Positions 48,920 through 58,384 of a DNA stretch of 64,000 nucleotides are shown here, piece after piece. Origin of the DNA: Phenylobacterium kunshanense (GTDB lineage Bacteria > Pseudomonadota > Alphaproteobacteria > Caulobacterales > Caulobacteraceae). The notes below the pieces were generated by a model. It did no database searches. It had not been told where the DNA came from and was given only the letters and a program-made list of their open reading frames with translations. The position numbers were made by a program, and so were the translations under genes. Within the stretch, counting starts at the first letter, position 1, and each line of letters opens with the position of its first letter. The stretch is from assembly GCF_003254525.1 (NCBI RefSeq), contig NZ_QFYS01000001.1:310001-374000 (forward strand), given 5' to 3'.

Positions 48920-50895
48920 CTCTTCACCTTCACATAGTCTCCCGGCGCATCGCCCAGCGGTGCGAGCGGACCTGTGGCGGGATCGCGCGCGGGGACCATC
49001 TTGCCCGAGCGCGCCTTCAGCCACTCCACCCAGTGCGGCCACCAGGACCCGGGCGCCTCGACGGCCCCGGCCTGCCATTCCTCGAGCGTCGGGGGCAGGG
49101 CGCTGTTCGTCCAGTGCTGGTACTTGTTGGCGACCGGGGCGTTGATCACGCCGGCGATATGCCCGGAGCCGGCCATGGTGAATGTCACCGGCCCGCCGAA
49201 CAATCTGGCTCCTTTGTAGACCGACCGCGCCGGGGCGATGTGGTCCTCCTTGGACGACTGGACATAGACGGGAACCTTCACGTCGCCGAGGTTCAGCTTC
49301 ACGCCGTCCATGACCAGCTCGCCCTTGGCCAGGGCGTTGTCGCCGTAGAAGCGGCGCAGGTAGAACAGGTGCAAAGTCCTCGGCATCCGCGTCTGGTCGG
49401 AGTTCCAGAACAGCAGGTCGAACGGCTTCGGCTCCTTGCCCAGGAGGTAGTTGTTCACGAAAAACGACCAGATCAGGTCGTTCGACCTCAGCGCGTTGAA
49501 GGTGTCGGCCATCGACTGGCCGGAGAGGACGCCGCCGCCCTCGTCCATCTTCTGCTCTAGGGTCTTCAGCCAGTTCTCGTTGGTGAACAGGAGAAGGTCG
49601 CCTGCCTCCGAGAAATCCTGCTGGGCGGCGAAGAAGGTGGCCGATCCGATCGAGGTGTCGCCCTTGGCCGCCATGTGGGCGAGCGTGGCCGAGAGCAGCG
49701 TGCCCCCGATGCAGTAGCCGACGGTGTTCACATGATCGACGCCGGCCTGCTTCATGGCCGCGCCGACGCCCTCGTAGATGCCCTGGCGCATATAGTCTTC
49801 GAAGGTCTTGGTCGCGAGCTCTGGCGTCGGATTCACCCAGGAAGCGACAAAGACGGTGATCCCCTGGGCAGCGAGCCAGCGGATCATGGAATTCTCGGGA
49901 CGCAGGTCCAGGATGTAGAACTTGTTGATCCAGGGCGGGAAGATCACCAGCGGGATCTCGAAAACCTGCTCCGTAGCCGGCGAGAACTGCAGAAGCTCGA
50001 TGATCTCGTTGCGGAAGATCACCTTGCCCGGCGCGGTCGCGACATTCTCGCCGATCTTGAACATGTCGTAGTCGGTCTGGGCGATGGCGAGCTGCCCGCC
50101 GCCCCGCTGCAGGTCGGCGGTGAAGTTCTCCATGCCCTTCACCAGGCTCTCGCCGCCGGTGGCCATCACCGCCTTCAACGCCGTGGGGTTCGAGGCGAGG
50201 AAATTCGACGGAGAGAAGGCGTCCGTGAGCATCTTCATGAAGAACTCGACCCGGCGCTTCTCCATCGGCTCGACGCCGTCGACCTCGGCGACCAGATCGT
50301 TCAGGAAGTTGGCCGTGAGCAGGTACGACTGCTTGATGACGTCGAAGAGCGGGTTCTCGGACCAGTCAGGATCGGTGAAGCGCTTGTCGCCCTTGGCCGG
50401 TGTGACGACCGGCTCCGGCGCCTCGCCGGTCATGCGGCGGGTGGCCGACTGCCACAGGTCGAGGTAGCGCGAGAACAGGTCGGCCTGGGCCCGCATCATC
50501 CTGTCGGGCTGTGCGGCCAGGCGGCCCATGACGTGGGTCAGGGCAGGGGCGACATGAAAAGGATCGGGGGACAGGGCGGCCGGGCGGTCCGCCTGGCGCA
50601 GCGCCATCTCGGCGATGGCGCCCTGGGCCGTGATGGCGGCGCGCGCCAGGTTCATGGACAGCTTCTCGAGCTGCTCCCGGTGCTCGGCGTTGAATTGCGC
50701 GGGATTGAACGCGGCGCCCAGAAACGCCGGCTGTTCGGCCGCCTTGGCCTGCGGCGGCGGTTCGACCGGGGTGGCCGAGGCTTCGACTCGGGACGCCTTC
50801 TTGGTCCCTTTGGCTTCCTTCGCGGCCTTGCCGCCTCCCTTGGCGCCGGACTTCTTGGCCTTCGCCTTCGCGGGGGCCAGGGTCTCTTCGCTCAT
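48916..50895 (-). CDS. phaC: Class I poly(3-hydroxyalkanoate) synthase
   Basis: A 659-residue protein, longer than most class I synthases. The first 40 residues are Lys/Ala-rich (APAKAKAKKSGAKGGGKAAK). The catalytic lipase-like box is GYCIGGTLLS near residue 395, and a histidine motif reads AGSGHIAGVINAP. The family PhaC_N region lies before (WINKFYILDLRPENSMIRWL). It polymerises hydroxyacyl-CoA to PHA granules. The cationic tail could help bind DNA or granule surfaces. No phaR or phasin gene is adjacent. Confidence 0.95.
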   Translation of the reverse strand: MSEETLAPAKAKAKKSGAKGGGKAAKEAKGTKKASRVEASATPVEPPPQAKAAEQPAFLGAAFNPAQFNAEHREQLEKLSMNLARAAITAQGAIAEMALRQADRPAALSPDPFHVAPALTHVMGRLAAQPDRMMRAQADLFSRYLDLWQSATRRMTGEAPEPVVTPAKGDKRFTDPDWSENPLFDVIKQSYLLTANFLNDLVAEVDGVEPMEKRRVEFFMKMLTDAFSPSNFLASNPTALKAVMATGGESLVKGMENFTADLQRGGGQLAIAQTDYDMFKIGENVATAPGKVIFRNEIIELLQFSPATEQVFEIPLVIFPPWINKFYILDLRPENSMIRWLAAQGITVFVASWVNPTPELATKTFEDYMRQGIYEGVGAAMKQAGVDHVNTVGYCIGGTLLSATLAHMAAKGDTSIGSATFFAAQQDFSEAGDLLLFTNENWLKTLEQKMDEGGGVLSGQSMADTFNALRSNDLIWSFFVNNYLLGKEPKPFDLLFWNSDQTRMPRTLHLFYLRRFYGDNALAKGELVMDGVKLNLGDVKVPVYVQSSKEDHIAPARSVYKGARLFGGPVTFTMAGSGHIAGVINAPVANKYQHWTNSALPPTLEEWQAGAVEAPGSWWPHWVEWLKARSGKMVPARDPATGPLAPLGDAPGDYVKVKS

Positions 50896-50974
50896 CAGTC
50901 CGTTCTCCCGAGCGGCGCGATCTCACCTCGCGCTCTTTCGCCGACCACGATCATCGCATAAGACCTTGGCTCAA

Positions 50975-51418
50975 ATGAATGCGTCGCGCCCGCTTTTTCC
51001 GATGGCCCTGCGCCTTGTCCAATCCGCGAGCCTGGTCGCGGGGTGCGCGCTGCTGACCGGCTGCGCGGGGAGTCCGTTCAAGGACGCCAAGGTGGACCCG
51101 GCCTCGCCCGTGGCCGCCGACGTGACGCGCATCACTCGTCAGCCGGCGAAATACCCGACCTTCGCCGACATCCCCAAGCCGCCGACCGACATCCGTCCGC
51201 TCGCCCAGTACGGCGCCGACGCCCGGACGGTCCTGGCCGCCGGCGAGGCCCTGGAACGCGCCACGGCCCCTGGAACCTGGACGCTGGAAGGCACCGACGA
51301 CTTCGCCGAGAAGGCCCGTCGCGACGCGGGCCCCCAGCTCGAGCCGCCGAACCCCGGCGATGCCGAAGCGTTCGCCCGGGAACTCCGGGAGCGAGCTACC
51401 CCGCCTCCGCCGCGCTAG
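50975..51418 (+). CDS. Lipoprotein of unknown function
   Basis: About 147 residues from the ATG at 50975; an ATG at 51002 is the alternative start. A lipoprotein signal ends in the lipobox LTGCAG. The mature part is Pro/Ala-rich and acidic: ITRQPAKYPTFADIPKPPTD and a late GTDDFAEKARRDAG. No known domain. It lies divergent from phaC and ahead of alaC and is probably anchored to the inner or outer membrane. Confidence 0.7.
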   Translation: MNASRPLFPMALRLVQSASLVAGCALLTGCAGSPFKDAKVDPASPVAADVTRITRQPAKYPTFADIPKPPTDIRPLAQYGADARTVLAAGEALERATAPGTWTLEGTDDFAEKARRDAGPQLEPPNPGDAEAFARELRERATPPPPR

Positions 51419-51583
51419 GCGCCTAGTCCGGTCGGAACTTGCCGATTGGACAATAGGAAGCAGGCGGCGGGGGCATAAATTTCCTCGAACCGGCTTGGCT
51501 GACTCCCGCCTGGAGTCTATCGAAGCCTGCCCCTTCAGCTCGCAGATCGGCCGCATCGGCGAACGCGGCGCAAGAGCTCTTAA

Positions 51584-52804
51584 ATGACACCCGAATTCCA
51601 CCGTATCCGACGCCTCCCGCCCTACGTCTTCGAAGAGGTCAACCGCATCAAGGCCCGCCTGCGGGGGCAGGGCGTCGACATCATCGATTTCGGCATGGGC
51701 AATCCCGACATGCCGACGCCAAAGCACATCGTCGACAAGCTGGTCGAGACGGCGCGCGACCCCAAGGCCGGCCGCTATTCCGCGTCCAAGGGCATCACCG
51801 GCCTCCGAAAGGCCATGGCCAACTATTACGGCCGCCGCTTTGGCGTGAAGCTGGACCCGGACCGGGAGGTCATCGCGACCCTCGGCTCCAAGGAGGGCTT
51901 CGCCAACCTGGCCCAGGCCCTGACCGCGCCCGGCGACGTGATCATCTGTCCGAATCCGGCGTACCCGATCCACGCCTACGGCTTCATCATGGCTGGCGGC
52001 GTGATCCGCCACGTCCCGGCTGGCAGCCCCGAGGAATATCTGTCGGGCATCAGCCGCGCCGTGAAGCACTCGGCCCCCCCGCCCAGCGTGCTGATCGTGA
52101 GCTATCCGTCGAATCCCACCGCCCAGTGGGTGGATCTCGACTTCTACAAGGAAGTGGTGGCCCTGGCGCGCAAGCACGACCTGCTGGTGCTGTCCGACAT
52201 CGCCTATTCGGAGATCTATTTCGACGACAACCCGCCGCCCTCGCTGCTCCAGGTCGAAGGCGCCAAGGACATCGCGGTCGAGGTCAACTCGCTTTCGAAG
52301 ACCTACGCCATGGCCGGCTGGCGCGTGGGCATGGTGGTGGGCAATGAGCGGATGTGCGCCGCGCTGGCGCGCGTGAAATCCTATCTGGACTACGGCGCCT
52401 ATACGCCGATCCAGGTCGCGGCGGCCGCGGCGCTGAACGGGCCGCAGGACTGCGTCGACGAGATCCGCGCCATCTACAAGGGCCGCAGGGACACGCTGGT
52501 CGAGTCCATGAAGCGGGCCGGCTGGGATATTCCGGCTCCGCCCGCCTCGATGTTCGCCTGGGCGCCGCTGCCGAAGCAGTACGAGTCCGCCGGCTCCATG
52601 CTGTTCTCGAAGCTGTTGGTGGAGGAGGCGGGCGTCGCCGTGGCGCCCGGCGTCGCGTTCGGCGAGTATGGTGAGGGTTATGTTCGGATCGGCCTGGTCG
52701 AGAACGAACACCGCATCCGGCAGGCTGCACGCAACGTGAAGAAGTTTCTCTCCAACGCCGACGAAATCCTGGGACGGGCGCACAACGCCCTAGGCTCCCA
52801 ATGA
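51584..52804 (+). CDS. alaC: Class I aminotransferase (AlaC/DapL-like)
   Basis: A 406-residue fold-type I PLP enzyme. The PLP lysine lies in NSLSKTYAMAGWRVGMV. SYPSNPTAQWV and SDIAYSEIYFD carry the cofactor-binding Asn and Asp/Tyr. The C-terminal GEYGEGYVRIGLVENEHRI binds the substrate carboxylate. Homologues are named glutamate-pyruvate transaminase AlaC or LL-diaminopimelate aminotransferase. Its stop overlaps the hom start (ATGA), so it belongs to an aspartate-family amino-acid operon. Confidence 0.9.
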   Translation: MTPEFHRIRRLPPYVFEEVNRIKARLRGQGVDIIDFGMGNPDMPTPKHIVDKLVETARDPKAGRYSASKGITGLRKAMANYYGRRFGVKLDPDREVIATLGSKEGFANLAQALTAPGDVIICPNPAYPIHAYGFIMAGGVIRHVPAGSPEEYLSGISRAVKHSAPPPSVLIVSYPSNPTAQWVDLDFYKEVVALARKHDLLVLSDIAYSEIYFDDNPPPSLLQVEGAKDIAVEVNSLSKTYAMAGWRVGMVVGNERMCAALARVKSYLDYGAYTPIQVAAAAALNGPQDCVDEIRAIYKGRRDTLVESMKRAGWDIPAPPASMFAWAPLPKQYESAGSMLFSKLLVEEAGVAVAPGVAFGEYGEGYVRIGLVENEHRIRQAARNVKKFLSNADEILGRAHNALGSQ

Positions 52805-54102
52805 GCGAGTTCATGGATCGCAAACCGTGGGGGATCGGCGTCGCCGGTCTTGGCACCGTGGGCGCTGGCCTCCTGCAGTTCCTGGGCGAGAACCCGGCCT
52901 TTGCCCCGGCGGGCGGTCTGGCCTACGTCAGCGGCGTTTCGGCCCGTTCGCGGTCCCGGCCGCGGCCTGTGGACATCTCGAACATCCCCTGGTTCGACGA
53001 TCCGGTGGCGCTGGCCCAGGCCGACGCGACCGAAATCTTCGTGGAACTGATCGGCGGCTCGGATGGCCCCGCAAAGGCGGCGGTCGAGGCGGCGCTCCGG
53101 GCCGGCAAGCCGGTCGTGACCGCGAACAAGGCGCTGATCGCCGAGCACGGGGCCGAACTCGCGGCCCTGGCTGAGGAAAACGACGCGCCCCTGCTGTTCG
53201 AGGCTGCCGTGATGGGCGGCGTGCCGGCGGTGAAGGTGGTGCGCGAGGCCCTGGTGGGTGACGACATCCACTCGATCGCGGGCATCCTCAACGGCACCTG
53301 CAACTACATCCTCACCGAGATGGAAGCCACAGGGCGCTCGTTCGAGGAGGTGCTGGCCGAGGCTCAGCGTCTGGGCTACGCCGAGGCCGATCCGACCATG
53401 GACGTCGGCGGGTTCGACGCCGCCCACAAGATCACCATCCTCGCCGCCCTGGCGTTCGGCTGCGCGCCCAACTTCGCCGCGGCCGAGATCGAGGGCATAG
53501 ACCAGGTCGCCTTGCTCGACATCCGGATGGCGAAGGACCTTGGGTACCGGATCAAGCTGGTGGCGTCCGCCGAACGCTCGCCGCACGGCGCGCTGGTGCG
53601 GGTCCACCCGACCCTGGCTCCCCTGGACCATCCGCTGGCCCGCGCCGGCGGCGCCTTGAACGCCCTGTTCATCGAGGGCGAACGCACCGGCCGCCTGTTC
53701 CTGCAGGGGCCCGGGGCCGGCGCCGCGCCCACGGCCGCGGCGGTCGCCGCCGACATCTCCGACGTGATCGCGGGCGCGCGCCGCCCGGTCTTCCAGGCGC
53801 CGGCCGAGGATCTCACGCCGTTCGATCCGGTCGATCCTTCGAAGCTGATGGGCCGGGCCTATCTTCGCTTCCTGGTGAAGGACGAGCCGGGGGTGATCGC
53901 CGCGGTGTCCGAGACGCTGGCGGAAGCCGGCGTCTCCATCGAGAGCTTCCTGCAGAAGCCGACCGAGGGCGCGGAAGGGGTGCCGATCGTGCTGACGACC
54001 CACGCCGTGGCCGAGTCGGCCCTGTCTGCCGCCGTGGAGCGCATCGCCGGCCTGCCCGCGGTGCTCGATCGTCCTAGATTGTTGCGAATTGCCCGCATCT
54101 AA
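52801..54102 (+). CDS. hom: Homoserine dehydrogenase
   Basis: A 433-residue protein with an N-terminal NAD(P) fold (VAGLGTVGAGLLQFL), the catalytic domain with VVTANKALIAEHGAELA and GILNGTCNYILTEM, and AEADPTMDVGGFDAAHK. A C-terminal ACT domain (LRFLVKDEPGVIAAVSETLA) provides feedback control by threonine. It reduces aspartate semialdehyde to homoserine. It is coupled to alaC upstream; glpX follows 44 bases later. Confidence 0.96.
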   Translation: MSEFMDRKPWGIGVAGLGTVGAGLLQFLGENPAFAPAGGLAYVSGVSARSRSRPRPVDISNIPWFDDPVALAQADATEIFVELIGGSDGPAKAAVEAALRAGKPVVTANKALIAEHGAELAALAEENDAPLLFEAAVMGGVPAVKVVREALVGDDIHSIAGILNGTCNYILTEMEATGRSFEEVLAEAQRLGYAEADPTMDVGGFDAAHKITILAALAFGCAPNFAAAEIEGIDQVALLDIRMAKDLGYRIKLVASAERSPHGALVRVHPTLAPLDHPLARAGGALNALFIEGERTGRLFLQGPGAGAAPTAAAVAADISDVIAGARRPVFQAPAEDLTPFDPVDPSKLMGRAYLRFLVKDEPGVIAAVSETLAEAGVSIESFLQKPTEGAEGVPIVLTTHAVAESALSAAVERIAGLPAVLDRPRLLRIARI

Positions 54103-54146
54103 GATCAAAGGCGCCCCAGAAGGCGCTCGCTGGGGTTGGAAACGAG

Positions 54147-55100
54147 ATGAGCTCTGAAGTTCTGGACCGCAGCCTGATCCTGGACGCGGTCCGGGTGACG
54201 GAGGCTGCCGCCATAGCGGCGTGGAAACTCGCCGGCCGGGGTGACGAGATAGCCGCCGACCAGGCCGCCGTCGACGCCATGCGCACGGCGCTGAACGAAC
54301 TGGCCGTAGACGGCGAGATCGTGATCGGCGAGGGCGAGCGGGACGAGGCGCCGATGCTCTATATCGGCGAAAAGGTGGGCAAGGGCGGCAAGGCCAAGAT
54401 CGACATCGCCCTCGACCCGCTGGAAGGCACCACCCTGACGGCCAAGGCCATGGCCAATGCGCTGGCCGTGATGGCCTGGGCGCCGAAGGGCACCCTGCTG
54501 AACGCACCCGACACCTACATGGACAAGATCGCCTGCGGCCCCGGCTACCCCGCCGGCGTGATCGACCTCGACAAGAGCCCGGCCGACAATGTCCAGGCGC
54601 TGGCCAAGGCCAAGGGCGTGAACCCGAGCGAGATCACCGTCTGCATCCTCGACCGGCCCCGCCATGCCGAGATCATCGCCTCTGTCCGCTCGGTCGGCGC
54701 GCGGGTGCACCTGATCACCGATGGCGACGTGGCCGGTGTGATCAACACCGCCGATCCGGAAACCGGCATCGACCTCTATGTCGGCTCCGGCGGCGCGCCC
54801 GAGGGCGTGCTGGCGTGCGCCGCGCTGAAGTGCGTGGGCGGTCAGTTCCAAGGGCGGCTCGTGTTCCGCAACGGCGATGAGCGCGCCCGCGCCGCCCGCG
54901 TGGGCATCACCGACCTCGACAAGAAGTACGACCTGCACGAGATGGTCCGCGCCGACGCGATCTTCGCGGCGACCGGCGTCACCAAGGGCGCGCTCCTGGA
55001 CGGCGTGCGAGTGGCCGGGGGCTTCATCCATACGCACACCCTGGTGATGAACTCCGCCACCGGGACCGTGCGCGAAGTGCGGATGAAGCGCCCGCTCTGA
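54147..55100 (+). CDS. glpX: Class II fructose-1,6-bisphosphatase
   Basis: A 317-residue protein. The family motifs are visible: VIGEGERDEAPMLYIGE, the metal-binding DPLEGTTLTAKAMA, VCILDRPRHAEII, and GSGGAPEGVLACAALKC. It removes phosphate from fructose-1,6-bisphosphate in gluconeogenesis. It is the third gene of the alaC-hom-glpX series. A hairpin lies 20 bases after the stop. Confidence 0.96.
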   Translation: MSSEVLDRSLILDAVRVTEAAAIAAWKLAGRGDEIAADQAAVDAMRTALNELAVDGEIVIGEGERDEAPMLYIGEKVGKGGKAKIDIALDPLEGTTLTAKAMANALAVMAWAPKGTLLNAPDTYMDKIACGPGYPAGVIDLDKSPADNVQALAKAKGVNPSEITVCILDRPRHAEIIASVRSVGARVHLITDGDVAGVINTADPETGIDLYVGSGGAPEGVLACAALKCVGGQFQGRLVFRNGDERARAARVGITDLDKKYDLHEMVRADAIFAATGVTKGALLDGVRVAGGFIHTHTLVMNSATGTVREVRMKRPL

Positions 55101-55120
55101 ACTGCGTCCGTTTCTGACGC

Positions 55121-55140
55121 CGAGTCGCGCTAGCGACTCG
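55121..55140. terminator. Hairpin after glpX
   Basis: Perfect arms CGAGTCGC and GCGACTCG around a GCTA loop, 20 bases after the glpX stop. No T run follows, so it is either a weak terminator or an mRNA 3-prime stabiliser between glpX and recJ. Confidence 0.45.
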
Positions 55141-55185
55141 CCCAGCCGCGGCCGATAAGGCCGTGGAGTGCGAGGTGGTGAGCCA

Positions 55186-56985
55186 ATGGCCGACGGCGGC
55201 GATCATCTGGGCTATCTGGGGGTGAGCCGGTCGCTGTCCGGGCGGGCGTGGCGCCAGCGTCCTGCCTGCCCGGAACTCACCCGCCGCCACCAGCTCGATC
55301 ATGGCCTGTCGGAGCTGTTGGCCCGCAGCTTGGCTGCGCGGGGCGTCACCGCCGAGGCCTGTGGCGATTTCCTGAATCCGACCCTGAAGTCGTTGTTTCC
55401 CGATCCGTCGTCCTTCGCCGACATGGATCGCGCGGCGACGGTGCTTGTCGACGCCCTGGAAGCTCGGCGGCGGATCGTGGTCTTCGCCGACTACGACGTG
55501 GACGGCGCCTCGTCGGCGGCGCTGATCGTCAGGTGGTTCCGGGCCATGGGCCTGGAGCTGTCGATCTATGTGCCGGATCGCATCACCGAGGGCTATGGAC
55601 CGTCGCCCGCCGCATTCCGCCGGCTGAAGGATGAGGGTGCGGACCTCGTAGTGACGGTGGACTGCGGCGCCGCCGCCCACGACGCCCTGGCCTGCGCGGC
55701 GGAGATCGACCTGCCCGTCGTGGTGATCGACCACCACCTGATGCGGCCCGGCGAAATTCCGCACGTCGCCGCCCTGGTGAACCCGAATCGGCCGGATTGC
55801 ACGTCTGGGCAGGGACACCTGGCCGCTGCCGGCGTGAGCTTCGTGCTGCTGGCCGCCTTGAATCGGGAAGCGCGCCGCCGGGGCCTGTTCGACGGCGTGA
55901 GAGAACCCGACCTGAGGGCCTGGCTGGATCTCGCGGCCATGGGCGCCGTCTGCGACGTGACTCAGCTCACGGGCTTCAATCGCGCGCTCGCCGCGCAGGG
56001 GCTCAAGGTGATGTCCGGCTGGGCGAACCCCGGCCTGAAGGCCCTGATGGAGGTCGCCAAGGGGCAGGGGCCGGCGTCGGTCTTCCACGTCGGGTTCCTG
56101 TTGGGGCCGCGCATCAACGCCGGAGGACGAATCGGCCGGTCCGACCTGGGCGCGCGCCTGCTGTCGACCGACGATCCCGAAGAGGCCACGGCGCTGGCGG
56201 CGGAGTTGGATGAGCTCAACGCCTCCCGCAAGGATGTCGAGCGGGAGGTGCAGGAGGCGGCCGTCCGTCAGATCGAGCACGCCAGCAACCAGGCCGATGC
56301 GCCGTGCCTGGTGGTCGCCGAGGATGGCTGGCACCCCGGTGTGATCGGGATCGTCGCGGGCCGGTTGCGCGAACGCTACCGCAAGCCGGTGATCGTCATC
56401 GGCATCGATCGGGCGGCCGACGTGGGCAAGGGCTCCGGCCGATCGCAACCGGGCGTGAACCTCGGACGGGCGGTCCAGGCGGCGTACGAGGAAGGCCTGC
56501 TGCTGGCCGGCGGGGGCCACGCGATGGCGGCGGGTCTCTCCGTGCGGCCGGCCGTGATCCCGGAACTCCGGGAATTCCTGTGCGCCCGGATGGCCGCGGA
56601 GGCTGAGATCGCGGCCGCCGAGGACGCCTTCGAGATCGACGCCCTGGTGACGGCGCGGGGAGCGGACCGGGGCCTCTGGGCCGAGTTCCAGCGGCTTGCC
56701 CCGTTTGGACCCGGCAATCCCGAACCGACGTTCGCGCTCGCGGACGTTCGGCTCGAGCGTCCCATGGCGATGCGCGGCGGTCACGTGCGTTGCACCCTGA
56801 CCGATCGTTCCGGCGGACGACTCAAGGCGGTGGCCTGGCGCTGCGAAGACACCGAGGCCGGCCGTCGGCTGCTGCAGGAGGGCGGCGCGGTCCACGTGGC
56901 CGGCCGCCTGAAACCCGACGATTGGCAGGGGCGGGAGGGCGTCCAGCTCGAGATCGAGGACGTCGCCGATCCGCGTCGCGCATGA
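55186..56985 (+). CDS. recJ: Single-stranded-DNA exonuclease RecJ
   Basis: A 599-residue protein; the ATG at 55186 follows GAGGT, and an in-frame GTG lies six codons earlier. DHH-family motifs are clear: FADYDVDGASSAALIV near 95, VVTVDCGAA, VVVIDHHLMRPGE near 180, and GLLGPRINAGGRIGR-like FLLGPRINAGGRIG near 310. A DHHA1 domain with GGHAMAAGLSV follows, then an OB-fold tail. It degrades 5-prime ssDNA ends in repair. Full length. Confidence 0.96.
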   Translation: MADGGDHLGYLGVSRSLSGRAWRQRPACPELTRRHQLDHGLSELLARSLAARGVTAEACGDFLNPTLKSLFPDPSSFADMDRAATVLVDALEARRRIVVFADYDVDGASSAALIVRWFRAMGLELSIYVPDRITEGYGPSPAAFRRLKDEGADLVVTVDCGAAAHDALACAAEIDLPVVVIDHHLMRPGEIPHVAALVNPNRPDCTSGQGHLAAAGVSFVLLAALNREARRRGLFDGVREPDLRAWLDLAAMGAVCDVTQLTGFNRALAAQGLKVMSGWANPGLKALMEVAKGQGPASVFHVGFLLGPRINAGGRIGRSDLGARLLSTDDPEEATALAAELDELNASRKDVEREVQEAAVRQIEHASNQADAPCLVVAEDGWHPGVIGIVAGRLRERYRKPVIVIGIDRAADVGKGSGRSQPGVNLGRAVQAAYEEGLLLAGGGHAMAAGLSVRPAVIPELREFLCARMAAEAEIAAAEDAFEIDALVTARGADRGLWAEFQRLAPFGPGNPEPTFALADVRLERPMAMRGGHVRCTLTDRSGGRLKAVAWRCEDTEAGRRLLQEGGAVHVAGRLKPDDWQGREGVQLEIEDVADPRRA

Positions 56986-57000
56986 AGTGATTTTGGCCGC

Positions 57001-57029
57001 TTGCACCCCCATTAGAAGGCCGCTATAGA
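57001..57029 (+). promoter_or_regulatory. Sigma70-type promoter of tRNA-Glu
   Basis: TTGCAC at 57001-57006 and TATAGA at 57024-57029 are separated by 17 bases, an ideal spacing, and lie 19 bases before the tRNA. It overlaps the very short gap after recJ. Confidence 0.6.
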
Positions 57030-57047
57030 CCCGGCCTCGCGCGACGC

Positions 57048-57122
57048 GGTCCCTTCGTCTATCGGTTAGGACGTCAGGTTTTCAACCTGAAGAGAGGGGT
57101 TCGACTCCCCTAGGGACTGCCA
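57048..57122 (+). tRNA. tRNA-Glu (anticodon UUC)
   Basis: A 75-base cloverleaf. The acceptor arms are GGTCCCT and AGGGACT, with a G-U first pair. The anticodon stem TCAGG/CCTGA holds loop TTTTCAA with anticodon TTC. A GGTTCGA T-loop is present, and CCA is encoded at 57120-57122. Confidence 0.96.
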
Positions 57123-57267
57123 CGCGATTTCCCCCACATTCTGGTTTTCTCCACGGGTGCGCGCCGCGTCACGATGCGAATCAATCATTGACGACGCCGG
57201 CGTTACAAGAACAGTGTTATAGTTGGCCCTTAACCCAATCGACGGGGGGTAACGGGCCGAGGGGCGA

Positions 57268-57849
57268 ATGGCTGGTTACGAATTCGAGCAGATCGATGTC
57301 GCGCTCCCGGCGGTGCGGATCTCCGGGCGTGTGAAATGGTTCGACGCAGGCAAGGGCTACGGCTTCATCGTGCCGGACGACCCTAGCCAGACCGACTTGA
57401 AGGATGTGCTGCTCCATGTGACCAGCCTGCGCAGTTCAGGCCGCGAGAGCTGCCTGGAAGGCTCGCTCATCACCTGCGATGTCGTGCGACGTGCGAAGGG
57501 GTGGCAGGTGGCCGAAGTCGTCCTGGTCGACGAGAGTTCGGCCACACCGGCCGAGCGGCGCCCTGAGTTCGGCCGACCGCGCGACGGCAGTGTCGCGCCC
57601 CGGCCGACGCGCCGCCCATTGCAGGCGACCGGTCCCCTGGAAGAGGCGAAGGTGAAGTGGTTCAACCGCGCCAAGGGCTACGGCTTCGTGGTGCGCGACA
57701 GCCAGCCCGGCGACATCTTCGTCCATATCGAGACCCTGCGCCGCTCGGGAATGGAGGATCTCCAGCCGGGCGATTGCGTAATGGTGCGCTTCGCCGAAGG
57801 CCCGAAGGGCCTTGTCGTCGCCGAAATCGAAGCGTCTAACCTCGCCTGA
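57268..57849 (+). CDS. Double cold-shock-domain protein
   Basis: A 193-residue protein with two cold-shock domains: residues about 17-85 ([19 protein letters not shown], then [10 protein letters not shown]) and about 125-190 ([15 protein letters not shown], then [13 protein letters not shown]). Both keep the RNP1-like KGYGF; RNP2 reads VLLHV and IFVHI. The linker is Arg/Pro-rich. Such two-domain proteins are typical of Caulobacterales and Rhizobiales and act as RNA chaperones or regulators in growth-phase or cold response. Confidence 0.94.
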   Translation: MAGYEFEQIDVALPAVRISGRVKWFDAGKGYGFIVPDDPSQTDLKDVLLHVTSLRSSGRESCLEGSLITCDVVRRAKGWQVAEVVLVDESSATPAERRPEFGRPRDGSVAPRPTRRPLQATGPLEEAKVKWFNRAKGYGFVVRDSQPGDIFVHIETLRRSGMEDLQPGDCVMVRFAEGPKGLVVAEIEASNLA

Positions 57850-57874
57850 CCTGACGCGCTTCGGAGTTGGCTTG

Positions 57875-58384
57875 GTGTCCCTTGTTTCGCATGGCCGGCG
57901 CGGCCTCTTCGCGCTCGCCGTCCTGTCCGTATTCGCAGCGCCAGCCTCGGCGCAGATCGCACGGATGGATCCCAAGCATTGCCGGGGTCAGCCCGAGATC
58001 AAGCCCCTCGAAGCGTTGCAGGTGCGCACCGACCGGGGCGTGACCTCCTTCATGGTCGAAGTCGCCGACAGCGAGCGGGAGCGGGAGTACGGCCTGATGT
58101 GCCGCCGTTCGCTCCCTGCCGACCGCGGCATGCTGTTTCTGTTTCCCAAGGCCGCGCCCCAGATGTTCTGGATGCGGAACACCCTGATCCCGCTCGACAT
58201 CATCTACATCGGCGAGAATGGACGGGTCGTCTCGATCAGCCGCAATGTTCAGCCCCTCGACGAGAGCGGCGCGCCGTCGGCGGGTCCGGCGAAGTTCGTC
58301 CTGGAACTGGCGGCCGGGCGCGCCGCGCAGATCGGCCTCCTTCCTGGCGACCGGGTGCTGCACAGGGCGCTGCCCCATGGATGA
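57875..58384 (+). CDS. DUF192 family exported protein
   Basis: A 169-residue protein from a GTG at 57875 with GGAG eight bases upstream; earlier in-frame codons overlap the cold-shock gene. A signal peptide (GLFALAVLSVFAAPASAQ) precedes the DUF192 domain: GLMCRRSLPADRGMLFLF, MFWMRNTLIPLDIIYI, and VLELAAGRAAQIGLLPGD. Function unknown; it is often the gene after a cold-shock protein in these genomes. It overlaps the thioesterase start by eight bases. Confidence 0.9.
   Translation: MSLVSHGRRGLFALAVLSVFAAPASAQIARMDPKHCRGQPEIKPLEALQVRTDRGVTSFMVEVADSEREREYGLMCRRSLPADRGMLFLFPKAAPQMFWMRNTLIPLDIIYIGENGRVVSISRNVQPLDESGAPSAGPAKFVLELAAGRAAQIGLLPGDRVLHRALPHG

Noticed and set aside
52678..54507. A 609-codon minus-strand open frame.
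   Set aside because: Antisense to hom and glpX; composition is of shadow type.
55024..57012. A 662-codon minus-strand open frame.
   Set aside because: Antisense to recJ, which has all DHH motifs; no protein family features.
57188..57223. A promoter before the cold-shock gene (TTGACG and TATAGT).
   Set aside because: The spacing between the two hexamers is 24 bases, too long for a sigma70 promoter.
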